Below are positions 1 to 5,298 of a stretch of DNA of 5,791 nucleotides, in pieces. Source of the stretch: an uncultured bacterium (GTDB taxonomy: Bacteria; Desulfobacterota; Desulfovibrionia; Desulfovibrionales; Desulfovibrionaceae); assembly GCA_905215675.1 (NCBI GenBank), contig CAJMRA010000176.1:1-5791 (forward strand), given 5' to 3'. The notes under the pieces were generated by a model, which was not told where the DNA came from, ran no database searches, and saw nothing but the letters and a program-made list of their open reading frames with translations. The stretch's first letter is position 1; the number at the start of each line of letters is the position of its first letter. A program made the position numbers and the translations under genes.

Positions 1-45
1 CCCGCGCGTTTCCGTTCCCCGTCATCCTCCTGAATAAAGCGCGCT

Positions 46-68
46 GGGGGAGGGGGTTCCCCTCCCCC
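46..68. repeat. G-rich/C-rich perfect hairpin (10-bp arms)
   Basis: GGGGGAGGGG at 46-55 is the exact reverse complement of CCCCTCCCCC at 59-68, with a 3-base loop. No T-run follows on either strand, so it is not a standard intrinsic terminator. From memory, hairpins of this composition are common between genes in Desulfovibrio-like genomes, so it may be a repeated intergenic or transcript-end element. The inverted repeat is certain; its role is inferred. Confidence 0.6.
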
Positions 69-101
69 TGAATCTCAACCCTCAACCCATTTCAAACCAT
101 A

Positions 102-152
102 CGGCCTGCCGTTTCGCGGAAAAACATGGTTTTACCGCGAAACGGCAGGCCG
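102..152. repeat. Perfect 18-bp inverted repeat forming a long hairpin
   Basis: CGGCCTGCCGTTTCGCGG at 102-119 is exactly matched by its reverse complement at 135-152. After one A/A mismatch the pairing continues inside for five more pairs (121-125 with 129-133), leaving a 3-base ATG loop. It lies about 50 bases past the ilvD stop, so it would fold in the 3' end of the ilvD transcript. No T tract follows on either strand. It could be a U-less terminator, a 3'-end stabiliser against exonucleases, a protein-binding palindrome, or one copy of a dispersed palindromic element. Confidence 0.75.
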
Positions 153-169
153 GGCGGCGCTGTGCCGCC
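153..169. repeat. Small GC hairpin (6-bp arms)
   Basis: GGCGGC at 153-158 pairs with GCCGCC at 164-169 around a 5-base loop. It directly abuts the 18-bp inverted repeat at 102-152. Taken alone a 6-bp GC stem is weak evidence in GC-rich DNA; its position in a row of hairpins is what makes it notable. Confidence 0.35.
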
Positions 170-173
170 GCCT

Positions 174-204
174 CGCGCGTTGCCTTTTTCAAAGGCGGCG
201 CGCG
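174..204 (-). repeat. Hairpin immediately after the ilvD stop codon
   Basis: CGCGCG at 174-179 pairs with CGCGCG at 199-204, and GCCTTT at 182-187 pairs with AAAGGC at 191-196 around a 3-base loop. The two stems are separated by a 2x2 internal loop (TT opposite GG, which would form G-U wobbles only in plus-strand RNA). The structure begins at the base after the ilvD stop. No T-run follows on the minus strand, so termination here would have to be U-tract independent or happen further on. A role at the ilvD mRNA 3' end is inferred. Confidence 0.5.
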
Positions 205-1887
205 TTATATTTTCTTGTACATGGCTCCGCTGTCGGCGGAGCTGACAAGACCGGCGTAGCGTCGCAGGACGGGATAGGGGCAATCCTTGTGCGGCGGCTG
301 GAAGGTCTTGCGGCGTTCTTCCAGTTCCTTTTCGTCCACCAGAAGTTCCAGCTTGCGGTTGGGGATGTCGATGTGGATCATGTCCCCTTCGCGCACCAGA
401 CCGATGACGCCGCCGTCGGCGGCCTCGGGCGAGATGTGTCCGATGGCCGCGCCGTTGGTGCCGCCGGAGAAGCGGCCGTCGGTCAGCAGCGCCACGTCCT
501 TGCCGAGGCCCATGCCGGTGATGGCGGACGTGGGCGAGAGCATTTCGCGCATGCCCGGTCCGCCGCGGGGCCCTTCATAGCGGATGACCACGGCGTCGCC
601 GGGCTTGATCTTGCCGTCGAGGATGGCGTGCATGGCGTCTTCCTCGCCGTCGAAGACGCGGGCGCGCACGTCGCGGCACATCATTTCCGGGGCCACGGCG
701 GACTGCTTGACCACGGCGCCGTTGGGCGCAAGGCTGCCGCGCAGGATGGCGATGCCGCCTTCCTTCGAATAGGCCTTGTCGATGGGATGAATGACGTCTT
801 CATCAAGAATGCGGGCGTGGCGTTCGGCGAGGTTTTCGCCGACGGTCTTGCCGGTGACGGTCATGCAGTTCTTGCGGATGAGACCGATCTTGTCCAGTTC
901 GCTCATGACGGCGGGAATGCCGCCCGCGTTTTCCAGATCGATCATATAGTACTTGCCCGCGGGCGAGAGCTTGCACAGGTTGGGAGCCTTGCGGCTTACC
1001 TCGTCGAAGATTTCAAGCCCGATTTCAAGCCCGGCTTCATGGAAGATGGCGGGCAGGTGCAGCGTCGTGTTGGTGGAGCAGCCGAGGGCCATGTCCACGG
1101 CGATGGCGTTTTCCACGGCGTCGCGGGTCACGATGTCGCGGGGACGGATGCCCTTTTCCAGAACGTCCATGACGCGCATGCCCGCCTGTTTGGCCAGGCG
1201 GATGCGCGCCGCATAGGCGGCGGGAATGGTGCCGTTGCCGGGCAGGGCGACGCCGATGGTTTCGGCCAGGCAGTTCATGGAATTGGCCGTGAACATGCCC
1301 GCACAGGAGCCGCAGCCGGGGCAGGCGCGTTCTTCAAAGGCGGTCAGTTCCTCTTCCGTCATCTGCCCGTTGCGCACGCGGCCCACGGCCTCGAACAGGG
1401 TGATGAGGTCGCCCTTGCGATCCCGGCTCAGATCGCCGGGCAGCATGGGACCGCCGGAGACGAGCACCGAGGGAATGTTCAGGCGCATCATGGCCATGAG
1501 CATGCCGGGCACGCACTTGTCGCAGTTGGGGATGAAGACCAGCGCGTCAAAGGCGTGCGCGCGGGCCATGATTTCGATGGAGTCGGCGATGAATTCGCGC
1601 GAGGGCAGCGAGAAGCGCATGCCTTCATGATTCATGGCCAGTCCGTCGCAGACGGCGATGGCCGGAAATTCCAGCGGCGTACCGCCGGCCATGCGGACGC
1701 CCGCCTTGACGGCCTCGGCAATCTTGTCGAGGTGCATGTGTCCGGGGACAACCTCGTTGGCGGCGTTGACCACGCCCACCAGCGGGCGATCGATTTCCTC
1801 GCGGGTCAGACCCAGCGCGTACAACAGGGAGCGATGCGGCGCTTTTTCGAGGCCGCTTTTCATTTTTTTGCTGCGTTCGTCTTTCAT
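205..1887 (-). CDS. ilvD: Dihydroxy-acid dehydratase IlvD
   Basis: IlvD dehydrates 2,3-dihydroxy-isovalerate and 2,3-dihydroxy-3-methylvalerate to the 2-oxo acids that become valine/leucine and isoleucine, in the cytoplasm. The 560-aa product is full length for the shorter class (E. coli, about 616 aa, carries extra internal sequence). Key residues seen: Asp81, Cys122-Asp123-Lys124 (Fe-S ligand, Mg ligands, the carbamylated Lys), Cys195 in the CPGCGSC motif, Glu448, and the catalytic Ser474 in DGRFSGG. At residue 49, in VVPGHMHL, there is Gly where [2Fe-2S]-type enzymes carry a Cys; E. coli also has Gly here, so an E. coli-like, oxygen-labile cluster is inferred. Cys125 beside the ligand motif is an extra cysteine. 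The ATG at 1887 has AAGGA about 8 bases upstream; Met9 is a less likely start. The upstream operon ends in a terminator, so ilvD should have its own promoter in about 1888-1985. Confidence 0.97.
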   Translation of the reverse strand: MKDERSKKMKSGLEKAPHRSLLYALGLTREEIDRPLVGVVNAANEVVPGHMHLDKIAEAVKAGVRMAGGTPLEFPAIAVCDGLAMNHEGMRFSLPSREFIADSIEIMARAHAFDALVFIPNCDKCVPGMLMAMMRLNIPSVLVSGGPMLPGDLSRDRKGDLITLFEAVGRVRNGQMTEEELTAFEERACPGCGSCAGMFTANSMNCLAETIGVALPGNGTIPAAYAARIRLAKQAGMRVMDVLEKGIRPRDIVTRDAVENAIAVDMALGCSTNTTLHLPAIFHEAGLEIGLEIFDEVSRKAPNLCKLSPAGKYYMIDLENAGGIPAVMSELDKIGLIRKNCMTVTGKTVGENLAERHARILDEDVIHPIDKAYSKEGGIAILRGSLAPNGAVVKQSAVAPEMMCRDVRARVFDGEEDAMHAILDGKIKPGDAVVIRYEGPRGGPGMREMLSPTSAITGMGLGKDVALLTDGRFSGGTNGAAIGHISPEAADGGVIGLVREGDMIHIDIPNRKLELLVDEKELEERRKTFQPPHKDCPYPVLRRYAGLVSSADSGAMYKKI

Positions 1888-1920
1888 TCTGTCATCCTTT
1901 GCGGCGCGCAGTGCCGGTTG

Positions 1921-1946
1921 GCGCGGTTCGGCAAAATCCGCCGCGC
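1921..1946. promoter_or_regulatory. Hairpin in the ilvD leader
   Basis: GCGCGG at 1921-1926 pairs with CCGCGC at 1941-1946, and CGG at 1929-1931 pairs with CCG at 1938-1940, with a 2-base bulge and a 6-base loop. It lies between the upstream terminator and the ilvD ribosome binding site. It could be an operator or a leader structure. In such GC-rich sequence a chance fold is quite possible. No leader peptide rich in branched-chain codons or T-box-like sequence is visible in this short leader. Confidence 0.25.
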
Positions 1947-1953
1947 GACGTCA

Positions 1954-1982
1954 TTGTTACGAAAAAACGCCGGGGTCGTAAA
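1954..1982 (-). promoter_or_regulatory. Weak candidate ilvD promoter overlapping the terminator
   Basis: On the minus strand TTTACG (1982-1977) and TAACAA (1959-1954) are separated by 17 bases, matching the sigma-70 -35 and -10 boxes at 4 and 3 of 6 positions. It would start transcription about 60 bases before the ilvD ATG. It overlaps the terminator of the upstream operon. The match is poor and is offered only because ilvD needs a promoter in this gap and nothing better is visible. Confidence 0.22.
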
Positions 1983-1992
1983 CCTCCGGCGT
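1962..1992 (-). terminator. Intrinsic terminator of the Trm112-like/yfcE/maf operon
   Basis: Read on the minus strand, ACGCCGG (1992-1986), a bulged A, GGT (1984-1982), the loop TTACG, ACC (1976-1974) and CCGGCGT (1973-1967) form a 10-pair stem that runs straight into a T-run (1967-1962). This is the canonical Rho-independent form. It sits about 30 bases past the maf stop and upstream of ilvD, so it marks the end of the three-gene operon and separates it from ilvD. Confidence 0.85.
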
Positions 1993-2021
1993 CGGGTGCG
2001 GCATGGCGGGCGGGGAAGGCG

Positions 2022-2657
2022 TCAGCTCCCCTGTGCGGCGTCGGGCGTCATCCAGCCCTGTTCCAGCAGGCGGGCGGCCAGCAGGGTGACGGGCAGGCCC
2101 ACGACGTTGCTCCATGAGCCGCGCACTTCGGCGATCAGAAAGGCCCCCTGGCCCTGTACGGCATAGGCTCCCGCCTTGTCCAGCGGTTCGCCGGTGCGCA
2201 CGTAGGCGCGCAGCACGTCGTCCGGCCAGGGATGAAAGCGGACGCCGCTGGTCTCGCTGAAGTTCTGTTCCCTGCCGTCGGGCGTTATGAGGCAGACCCC
2301 GCTGATGACGTGATGTTCCCGGCCGGACAGGTCGCGCAGCATGCGCAGCGCGTCGGCCTCGTCGCGGGGTTTGCCCAGCAGGCGGGAACCCAGCGCAACA
2401 ATGGTGTCCGCCGCCAGCAGCAGGAGATCGGGAGCGGGACCGCCCGCAAGCGCAAGAGCCGCCCGCGCCTTGGCCGCTGCGGCGCGGCGGACATAGGCGG
2501 CCGGTTCCTCGCCGGGCAGGGGGCGCGGTTCGGCGGCGTCGGGCACGCGGACGTCGAAGGGCAGGCCCCATTCCTCCATGAAGCGGCGGCGGCGCGGCGA
2601 GGCCGAAGCCAGAATCAGCCTCAGGCCGGGTTTCAGGCAAAAGAGGGGCGCGCTCAT
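2022..2657 (-). CDS. maf: Maf-family nucleoside triphosphate pyrophosphatase (YhdE-like)
   Basis: Maf proteins hydrolyse non-canonical or excess nucleoside triphosphates to monophosphates and pyrophosphate; the YhdE branch prefers dTTP, UTP and modified pyrimidine forms. The 211-aa product shows the family motifs in order: LASASPRRR at 16-24 (phosphate binding), ADT at 83-85 (Asp84, catalytic/metal), GKP at 95-97, SGV at 119-121, EPLDKAGAY at 157-165 and VVGLP at 185-189. DKAGAY followed by VVGLP matches E. coli YhdE, not the YceF (m7GTP) branch, so a dTTP/UTP pyrophosphatase is inferred. Its ATG overlaps the stop of the upstream phosphodiesterase gene in an ATGA arrangement and has no strong ribosome binding site, so translational coupling is likely. 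It is the last gene of the operon, before the terminator at 1962-1992. The older name, septum formation inhibitor, reflects an overexpression phenotype. Confidence 0.94.
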   Translation of the reverse strand: MSAPLFCLKPGLRLILASASPRRRRFMEEWGLPFDVRVPDAAEPRPLPGEEPAAYVRRAAAAKARAALALAGGPAPDLLLLAADTIVALGSRLLGKPRDEADALRMLRDLSGREHHVISGVCLITPDGREQNFSETSGVRFHPWPDDVLRAYVRTGEPLDKAGAYAVQGQGAFLIAEVRGSWSNVVGLPVTLLAARLLEQGWMTPDAAQGS

Positions 2658-3214
2658 GCGATCGCGTTGACGTCGGGGCGGTGGCGCAGGACGACGTTGC
2701 CGTCCGTATCCAGCACGCTGAAGCAGCCGTCCTCATACAGCCCGTAGCTGGCGCGCGAACCGCCCTTGGGCAGGCTGAGGGAGCCGGGATTCCAGAAGTG
2801 CAGCCCGTCGAGCGTTTCGCCGCGCGGCACGTGGGTATGCCCGCGCAGGAGGACGGTACCCCGCTCAAACCGGGGAATGGGGGGCGTTTCGGGAAGATGA
2901 TGGCCGTGACTGACGAAGATGTGCAGGCCGTCGGCGTCGATCCATGCGTCCTCGGTCACGGGAAAGGGCAGCAGGCCGAGATCGACTTCCGCGTCGCAGT
3001 TGCCGCGTACGGCGGTGACGGGGCAGGGCAGGGAGCGCATGGCTTCCAGCACGCCCAGCGTGTCATACCCCTGCGGCAGCCTGTTGCGCGGTCCGTGATA
3101 GACGAGATCGCCCAGCAGCACGAGACGTTCCGGGGAAAGTTCGCGGGCGCGGTCGCAGATGAAGCGCAGGGCGGCCAGCGAGCCGTGCAGATCGGAAGCA
3201 ATGAGAAGGCGCAT
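2654..3214 (-). CDS. yfcE: YfcE-type metallophosphoesterase
   Basis: A cytoplasmic, probably Mn-dependent phosphodiesterase of the YfcE/MJ0936 family; E. coli YfcE hydrolyses artificial phosphodiesters and its natural substrate is not settled. The 186-aa product carries the full two-metal set: Asp8 and His10 (SDLHGS), Asp36 (LLGDLVYHGPRN), Asn72 and Asp74 (RGNCD), His103 to His106 (SHGHH), and His126 and His128 (GHTH), followed by NPGSLSLPKGG, which is near-identical to E. coli YfcE. The start at 3214 is chosen over an in-frame ATG at 3238: it gives the family N-terminus (MRLLIASDLHGS), has AAAGGGGG 9 bases upstream, and forms a TGATG overlap with the stop of the preceding gene. The ATG at 3238 lacks a good ribosome binding site. 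The stop overlaps the maf ATG by 4 bases. Confidence 0.93.
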   Translation of the reverse strand: MRLLIASDLHGSLAALRFICDRARELSPERLVLLGDLVYHGPRNRLPQGYDTLGVLEAMRSLPCPVTAVRGNCDAEVDLGLLPFPVTEDAWIDADGLHIFVSHGHHLPETPPIPRFERGTVLLRGHTHVPRGETLDGLHFWNPGSLSLPKGGSRASYGLYEDGCFSVLDTDGNVVLRHRPDVNAIA

Positions 3215-3414
3215 CAGTTCCGGCCCCCTTTTGTCCATTGATCGCGGGGTACGGCTTCTTCCGCCAGCATGACGGGAATGCCGTCGCGCACGGGATAGAC
3301 GACGGCGCAGGCGGGGCAGAGAAAGCCTTCCGGCTCCTCGGCGTCGCCCACGATTTCCAGCGTGCCGAGGCAGCGGGGGCAGGCCAGTATTTCAAGCAGC
3401 TCTTGCGTTTTCAT
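3214..3414 (-). CDS. Trm112-like zinc-ribbon small protein (YcaR/UPF0434 type)
   Basis: A 66-aa protein with two CxxC pairs, CPRC at 12-15 and CPAC at 33-36, that would hold one zinc, followed by VVYPVRDGIPVML (38-50), the hallmark end of bacterial Trm112p-like/YcaR proteins. Eukaryotic and archaeal Trm112 activates and stabilises several SAM-dependent methyltransferases that modify tRNA, rRNA and release factor; the bacterial role is poorly known. The start at 3414 is preceded by AAAGGAG with 7 bases spacing. The frame stays open to 3558, but the extra residues are low-complexity Arg/Pro/Ala and have no family match. It is the first gene of the operon; its stop overlaps the yfcE start by one base. 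Whether it partners a methyltransferase here is speculation. Confidence 0.9.
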   Translation of the reverse strand: MKTQELLEILACPRCLGTLEIVGDAEEPEGFLCPACAVVYPVRDGIPVMLAEEAVPRDQWTKGGRN

Positions 3415-3439
3415 CGGAAAGCTCCTTTGCTGTAGGGAA

Positions 3440-3465
3440 CCGCCTGTTTTTCCGGGGGAAGGCGG
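3440..3465 (-). promoter_or_regulatory. Hairpin in the 5' leader of the Trm112-like operon
   Basis: CCGCCT at 3440-3445 pairs with AGGCGG at 3460-3465 around a 14-base loop. It ends some 12 bases before the AAAGGAG ribosome binding site of the Trm112-like gene. It may affect translation start of the operon. Only six pairs and a large loop are seen, so chance is a fair alternative. Confidence 0.25.
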
Positions 3466-3529
3466 GCGCGTCGCCGTCGCGGCGTTCCGGCATGCGGCGG
3501 GATAGCGCGCGGGGGCGGCGTCGAGGGGG

Positions 3530-3558
3530 AGCATAGCCGGAGGCCGTATGCGATGCAA
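3530..3558 (-). promoter_or_regulatory. Candidate sigma-70 promoter with dyad for the Trm112-like operon
   Basis: On the minus strand TTGCAT (3558-3553) and TATGCT (3535-3530) are spaced by exactly 17 bases, matching the -35 box at 3 of 6 and the -10 box at 4 of 6 positions. Transcription would start near 3523, giving a leader of about 110 bases before the ATG at 3414. An inverted repeat, GCATA at 3531-3535 and TATGC at 3547-3551, covers the spacer and -10 box and could be an operator. It is the best promoter-like match seen in the divergent gap, but it rests on sequence match only. Confidence 0.42.
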
Positions 3559-3592
3559 GCCGCGGACGCGCGTCCCCGCACTTGCTTTTTTT
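3555..3592 (+). terminator. Terminator-like hairpin with T7 tract upstream of the PHP gene
   Basis: GCAAG at 3555-3559 pairs with CTTGC at 3581-3585. Between them GCGGAC (3561-3566) pairs with GTCC and GC (3571-3580 region) around a GCGC loop with small bulges. The stem runs directly into seven T residues (3586-3592). This has intrinsic-terminator form on the plus strand only, yet no plus-strand gene lies upstream in the divergent gap. It may be a leader attenuator for the operon starting at 3630, or a block to antisense reading out of the minus-strand operon. The inner stem is imperfect. Confidence 0.4.
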
Positions 3593-3609
3593 GCATGATG
3601 ACTTAGGGT
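3582..3609 (+). promoter_or_regulatory. Weak candidate promoter for the PHP-methyltransferase-cheW operon
   Basis: TTGCTT at 3582-3587 and TAGGGT at 3604-3609, spaced by 16 bases, are the nearest sigma-70-like boxes to the first gene, each matching about 3 of 6 positions. They would leave only a short leader before the ATG at 3630. The match is weak; the real promoter may lie further upstream, in which case the hairpin at 3555-3592 would be inside the leader. Confidence 0.2.
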
Positions 3610-3629
3610 AGAGGCAGAGAGGATTGTGT

Positions 3630-4490
3630 ATGAAGCTTGTCGACCTGCATACCCATACCCAGGCTTCCGACGGCACGACCGCGCCGGGCGATCTGGTGCG
3701 GCTGGCGCGGGAGTGCGGACTGGCGGCGGTGGCCGTCACGGATCATGATACGGTTTCCGGCCTTGCCGAAGCGCAGGCCGCCGGAAAGGAATGCGAAATA
3801 GACGTGGTGCGTGGCTGCGAACTCTCGACCAGTACCGATATGGGCGAGATGCATATTCTCGGACTCTGGCTGCCGGAGGACGTGAGCCGTTTGCAGGGCA
3901 AGCTGGAATATCTTCGGCGGAAGCGGGGGGAACGCAATATCCGTATCGTGGAGAAGTTGCAGAACCTCGGCATTGATATTTCCATAGAGGAAGTGCTTGA
4001 CGAAGCCCGGGGCGAGTGCGTGGGGCGGCCGCATATCGCGGCGGTGCTGATGCGCAAGGGCGTTGTGAAGGATATCGGAACGGCGTTCAAGGAATATCTC
4101 GGATACTACGGCAAGGCCTATCTGCCCAAGGAGGTTCTGGAGCCTGAAGAGGCCGTGCGCCTGTTGTGCGAACTGGGGGCCACGGTCAGCTGGGCGCATC
4201 CCATGCTGTCGAAGACGAGCGAGGAATGGCGGGAGTCCTTCCTGCGCCGTCTTGTGGATAACGGACTGAGCGCCATCGAGGCCTATCACAGCGAGCATTC
4301 CGACGCCGACGTGCGCGAATGCGTGGACATGGCCCGTCGTTTTGGTCTGGCGGTGAGCGGCGGTTCGGATTATCACGGAACCAATAAACCGAAAATTCGT
4401 CTCGGCGTCGGCTATGGAGGTCTGCGCGTGCCGTATTCCGTCTATGAGGCATTGCAGACGCAACGCGCCCGGCGCGGCCTGCCCGTGTAG
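3630..4490 (+). CDS. PHP-domain phosphatase/RNase AM-like protein (TrpH/YciV family)
   Basis: PHP-family metallohydrolase. Close relatives dephosphorylate 3',5'-nucleoside bisphosphates such as pAp and, in E. coli YciV (RNase AM), trim RNA 5' ends. The 286-aa length fits this family. Metal-ligand motifs seen: DLHTHTQASDGT (His7, His9, Asp14), TDHDT (Asp38, His39, Asp40), GCELS (Glu64), MHILG (His75), GRPHIA (His135), AHP (His190) and GSDYHG (Asp247, His249). The middle region, about 85-185, is the helical insertion typical of the group. The ATG at 3630 has AGAGAGGA 6 bases upstream; an in-frame TTG at 3624 abuts that site with no spacing and is rejected. It is first in a plus-strand operon, 27 bases before the methyltransferase gene. 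The specific substrate cannot be told from sequence. Confidence 0.9.
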   Translation: MKLVDLHTHTQASDGTTAPGDLVRLARECGLAAVAVTDHDTVSGLAEAQAAGKECEIDVVRGCELSTSTDMGEMHILGLWLPEDVSRLQGKLEYLRRKRGERNIRIVEKLQNLGIDISIEEVLDEARGECVGRPHIAAVLMRKGVVKDIGTAFKEYLGYYGKAYLPKEVLEPEEAVRLLCELGATVSWAHPMLSKTSEEWRESFLRRLVDNGLSAIEAYHSEHSDADVRECVDMARRFGLAVSGGSDYHGTNKPKIRLGVGYGGLRVPYSVYEALQTQRARRGLPV

Positions 4491-4517
4491 GCCGGTTCGG
4501 CGGCTGCGAGGGGAAGT

Positions 4518-5288
4518 ATGCGCCGTTTTTATCAGGAAAGCTGGCAGGGGATTCCGTTCAGCGCCTTTTCTCATCTTTCCTTTTTCCATCTGGCGGAGCC
4601 CAAATTTTACGGCACGTTCTATGAGGAACTGTTTCGCCGCTACAAGGGGTGGGAGGATTTGCCCGCGCAATGGCGCGAAAACAAGAAGCTGGATGCGGCG
4701 TGGCTGGCGCGCCTCCTGGAGGAGCGCCGCCGGGCCGAGGACTGGCCGCCCGAGCGTCCCTTGCGCGTGCTGTCCATCGGCAGCGGCGTCGGCTACATGG
4801 AGCATGCCCTTTTGCAGCAGGTTCCGGGGCTGGAACTGCATGTCAACGAACCGAGCACGGTGGGCATGCGCTGGTTGCGCGGCATCATTCCGGCGGATCG
4901 CATTTACATAGGTCTGCCGCCCGCCTGTCTGCCGTCGGATATTCAGTATGACATGATCTATCTTTCCGCCGTGGATTACAGTATACCACAGCGGGAGCTG
5001 GAACACCTGCTGGGGGAACTTCGTTCCCAGCTGACGCCGGGCGGCGAGCTGGTCTGCCTGTCCGCCTCGCTGCTGGAAGAGGATTCCTTTGTGGGCAGTC
5101 TGGTCAATCTGCTGAAGAACATCATTCGCTGCGGCCTGCATTTTCTTGGAGTGCGGCGGCAGCAGTTCTGGGGCTGGCGTCGTACGCGAGCCGAATACAA
5201 GGCCCTGTTTCGTGAAGCCGGTTTCGGCAATATCCGGGACGGATGGCTGGACGACAATGTCGAAACCTATTGGATTCGCGGCGTATAA
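4518..5288 (+). CDS. Class I SAM-dependent methyltransferase, target unknown
   Basis: A 256-aa predicted methyltransferase. Residues 84-92 (VLSIGSGVG) are the SAM-binding motif I, Glu111 at the end of strand 2 (LHVNE) is placed to bind the SAM ribose, YDMIYLSAVDY (144-154) fits motif IV, and LTPGGELVCLS (172-182) fits the post-motif strand. The N-terminal 80 residues are unusually aromatic (FYQESW, SFFHLAEPKFYGTFYEELF) and precede the Rossmann core; they may be a substrate-recognition cap. A hydrophobic stretch at about 193-212 could be an amphipathic or membrane-associating helix; there is no signal peptide. It is not CheR: the CheR N-terminal domain is absent. The start has GAGGGG shortly upstream. 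It lies 27 bases after the PHP gene and 21 before cheW, so co-transcription is likely. I do not recognise the subfamily; small-molecule, lipid or sugar methylation are all open. Confidence 0.78.
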   Translation: MRRFYQESWQGIPFSAFSHLSFFHLAEPKFYGTFYEELFRRYKGWEDLPAQWRENKKLDAAWLARLLEERRRAEDWPPERPLRVLSIGSGVGYMEHALLQQVPGLELHVNEPSTVGMRWLRGIIPADRIYIGLPPACLPSDIQYDMIYLSAVDYSIPQRELEHLLGELRSQLTPGGELVCLSASLLEEDSFVGSLVNLLKNIIRCGLHFLGVRRQQFWGWRRTRAEYKALFREAGFGNIRDGWLDDNVETYWIRGV

Positions 5289-5298
5289 CTCGCCCGTC

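Noticed and set aside
1..45. AGGAGG on the minus strand near 25-30 as the start of another gene running off the window
   Set aside because: The only start codon nearby directly abuts the motif with no spacing, and too little sequence remains to judge.
74..87. Tandem 7-base repeat CTCAACC x2
   Set aside because: Only two short copies; no sign of a longer array or function.
92..283. 63-codon minus-strand frame over the ilvD 3' end and the hairpins
   Set aside because: It overlaps ilvD out of frame, covers inverted repeats, and its Arg-rich product has no family signal.
289..2166. 625-codon open frame on the plus strand opposite ilvD and maf
   Set aside because: It is antisense to two firmly identified genes, its product is His/Gly/Ala/Asp-rich with no family signature, and such long frames are expected opposite GC-rich genes with strong third-position bias.
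1957..2868. 303-codon minus-strand frame overlapping yfcE, maf and the terminator
   Set aside because: It is a shifted-frame shadow of yfcE and maf, rich in Arg/Pro/Ala, and runs through the intrinsic terminator.
3215..3238. Upstream ATG at 3238 as the yfcE start
   Set aside because: It adds eight residues absent from the family, lacks a good ribosome site and extends further into the Trm112-like gene; the ATG at 3214 has AAAGGGGG and a TGATG junction.
3415..3558. N-terminal extension of the Trm112-like gene to 3558
   Set aside because: The extra 48 residues are low-complexity and cover the leader and ribosome binding site; the ATG at 3414 has AAAGGAG at ideal spacing.
3578..3595. Sigma-54-like GCAC...TTGCA pattern
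   Set aside because: The two elements are 9 bases apart where 5 are needed, and the GG of the -24 box is missing.
3624..3629. TTG start at 3624 for the PHP gene
   Set aside because: It directly abuts the AGGA ribosome site with no spacing; the ATG at 3630 has proper spacing and gives the family N-terminus.
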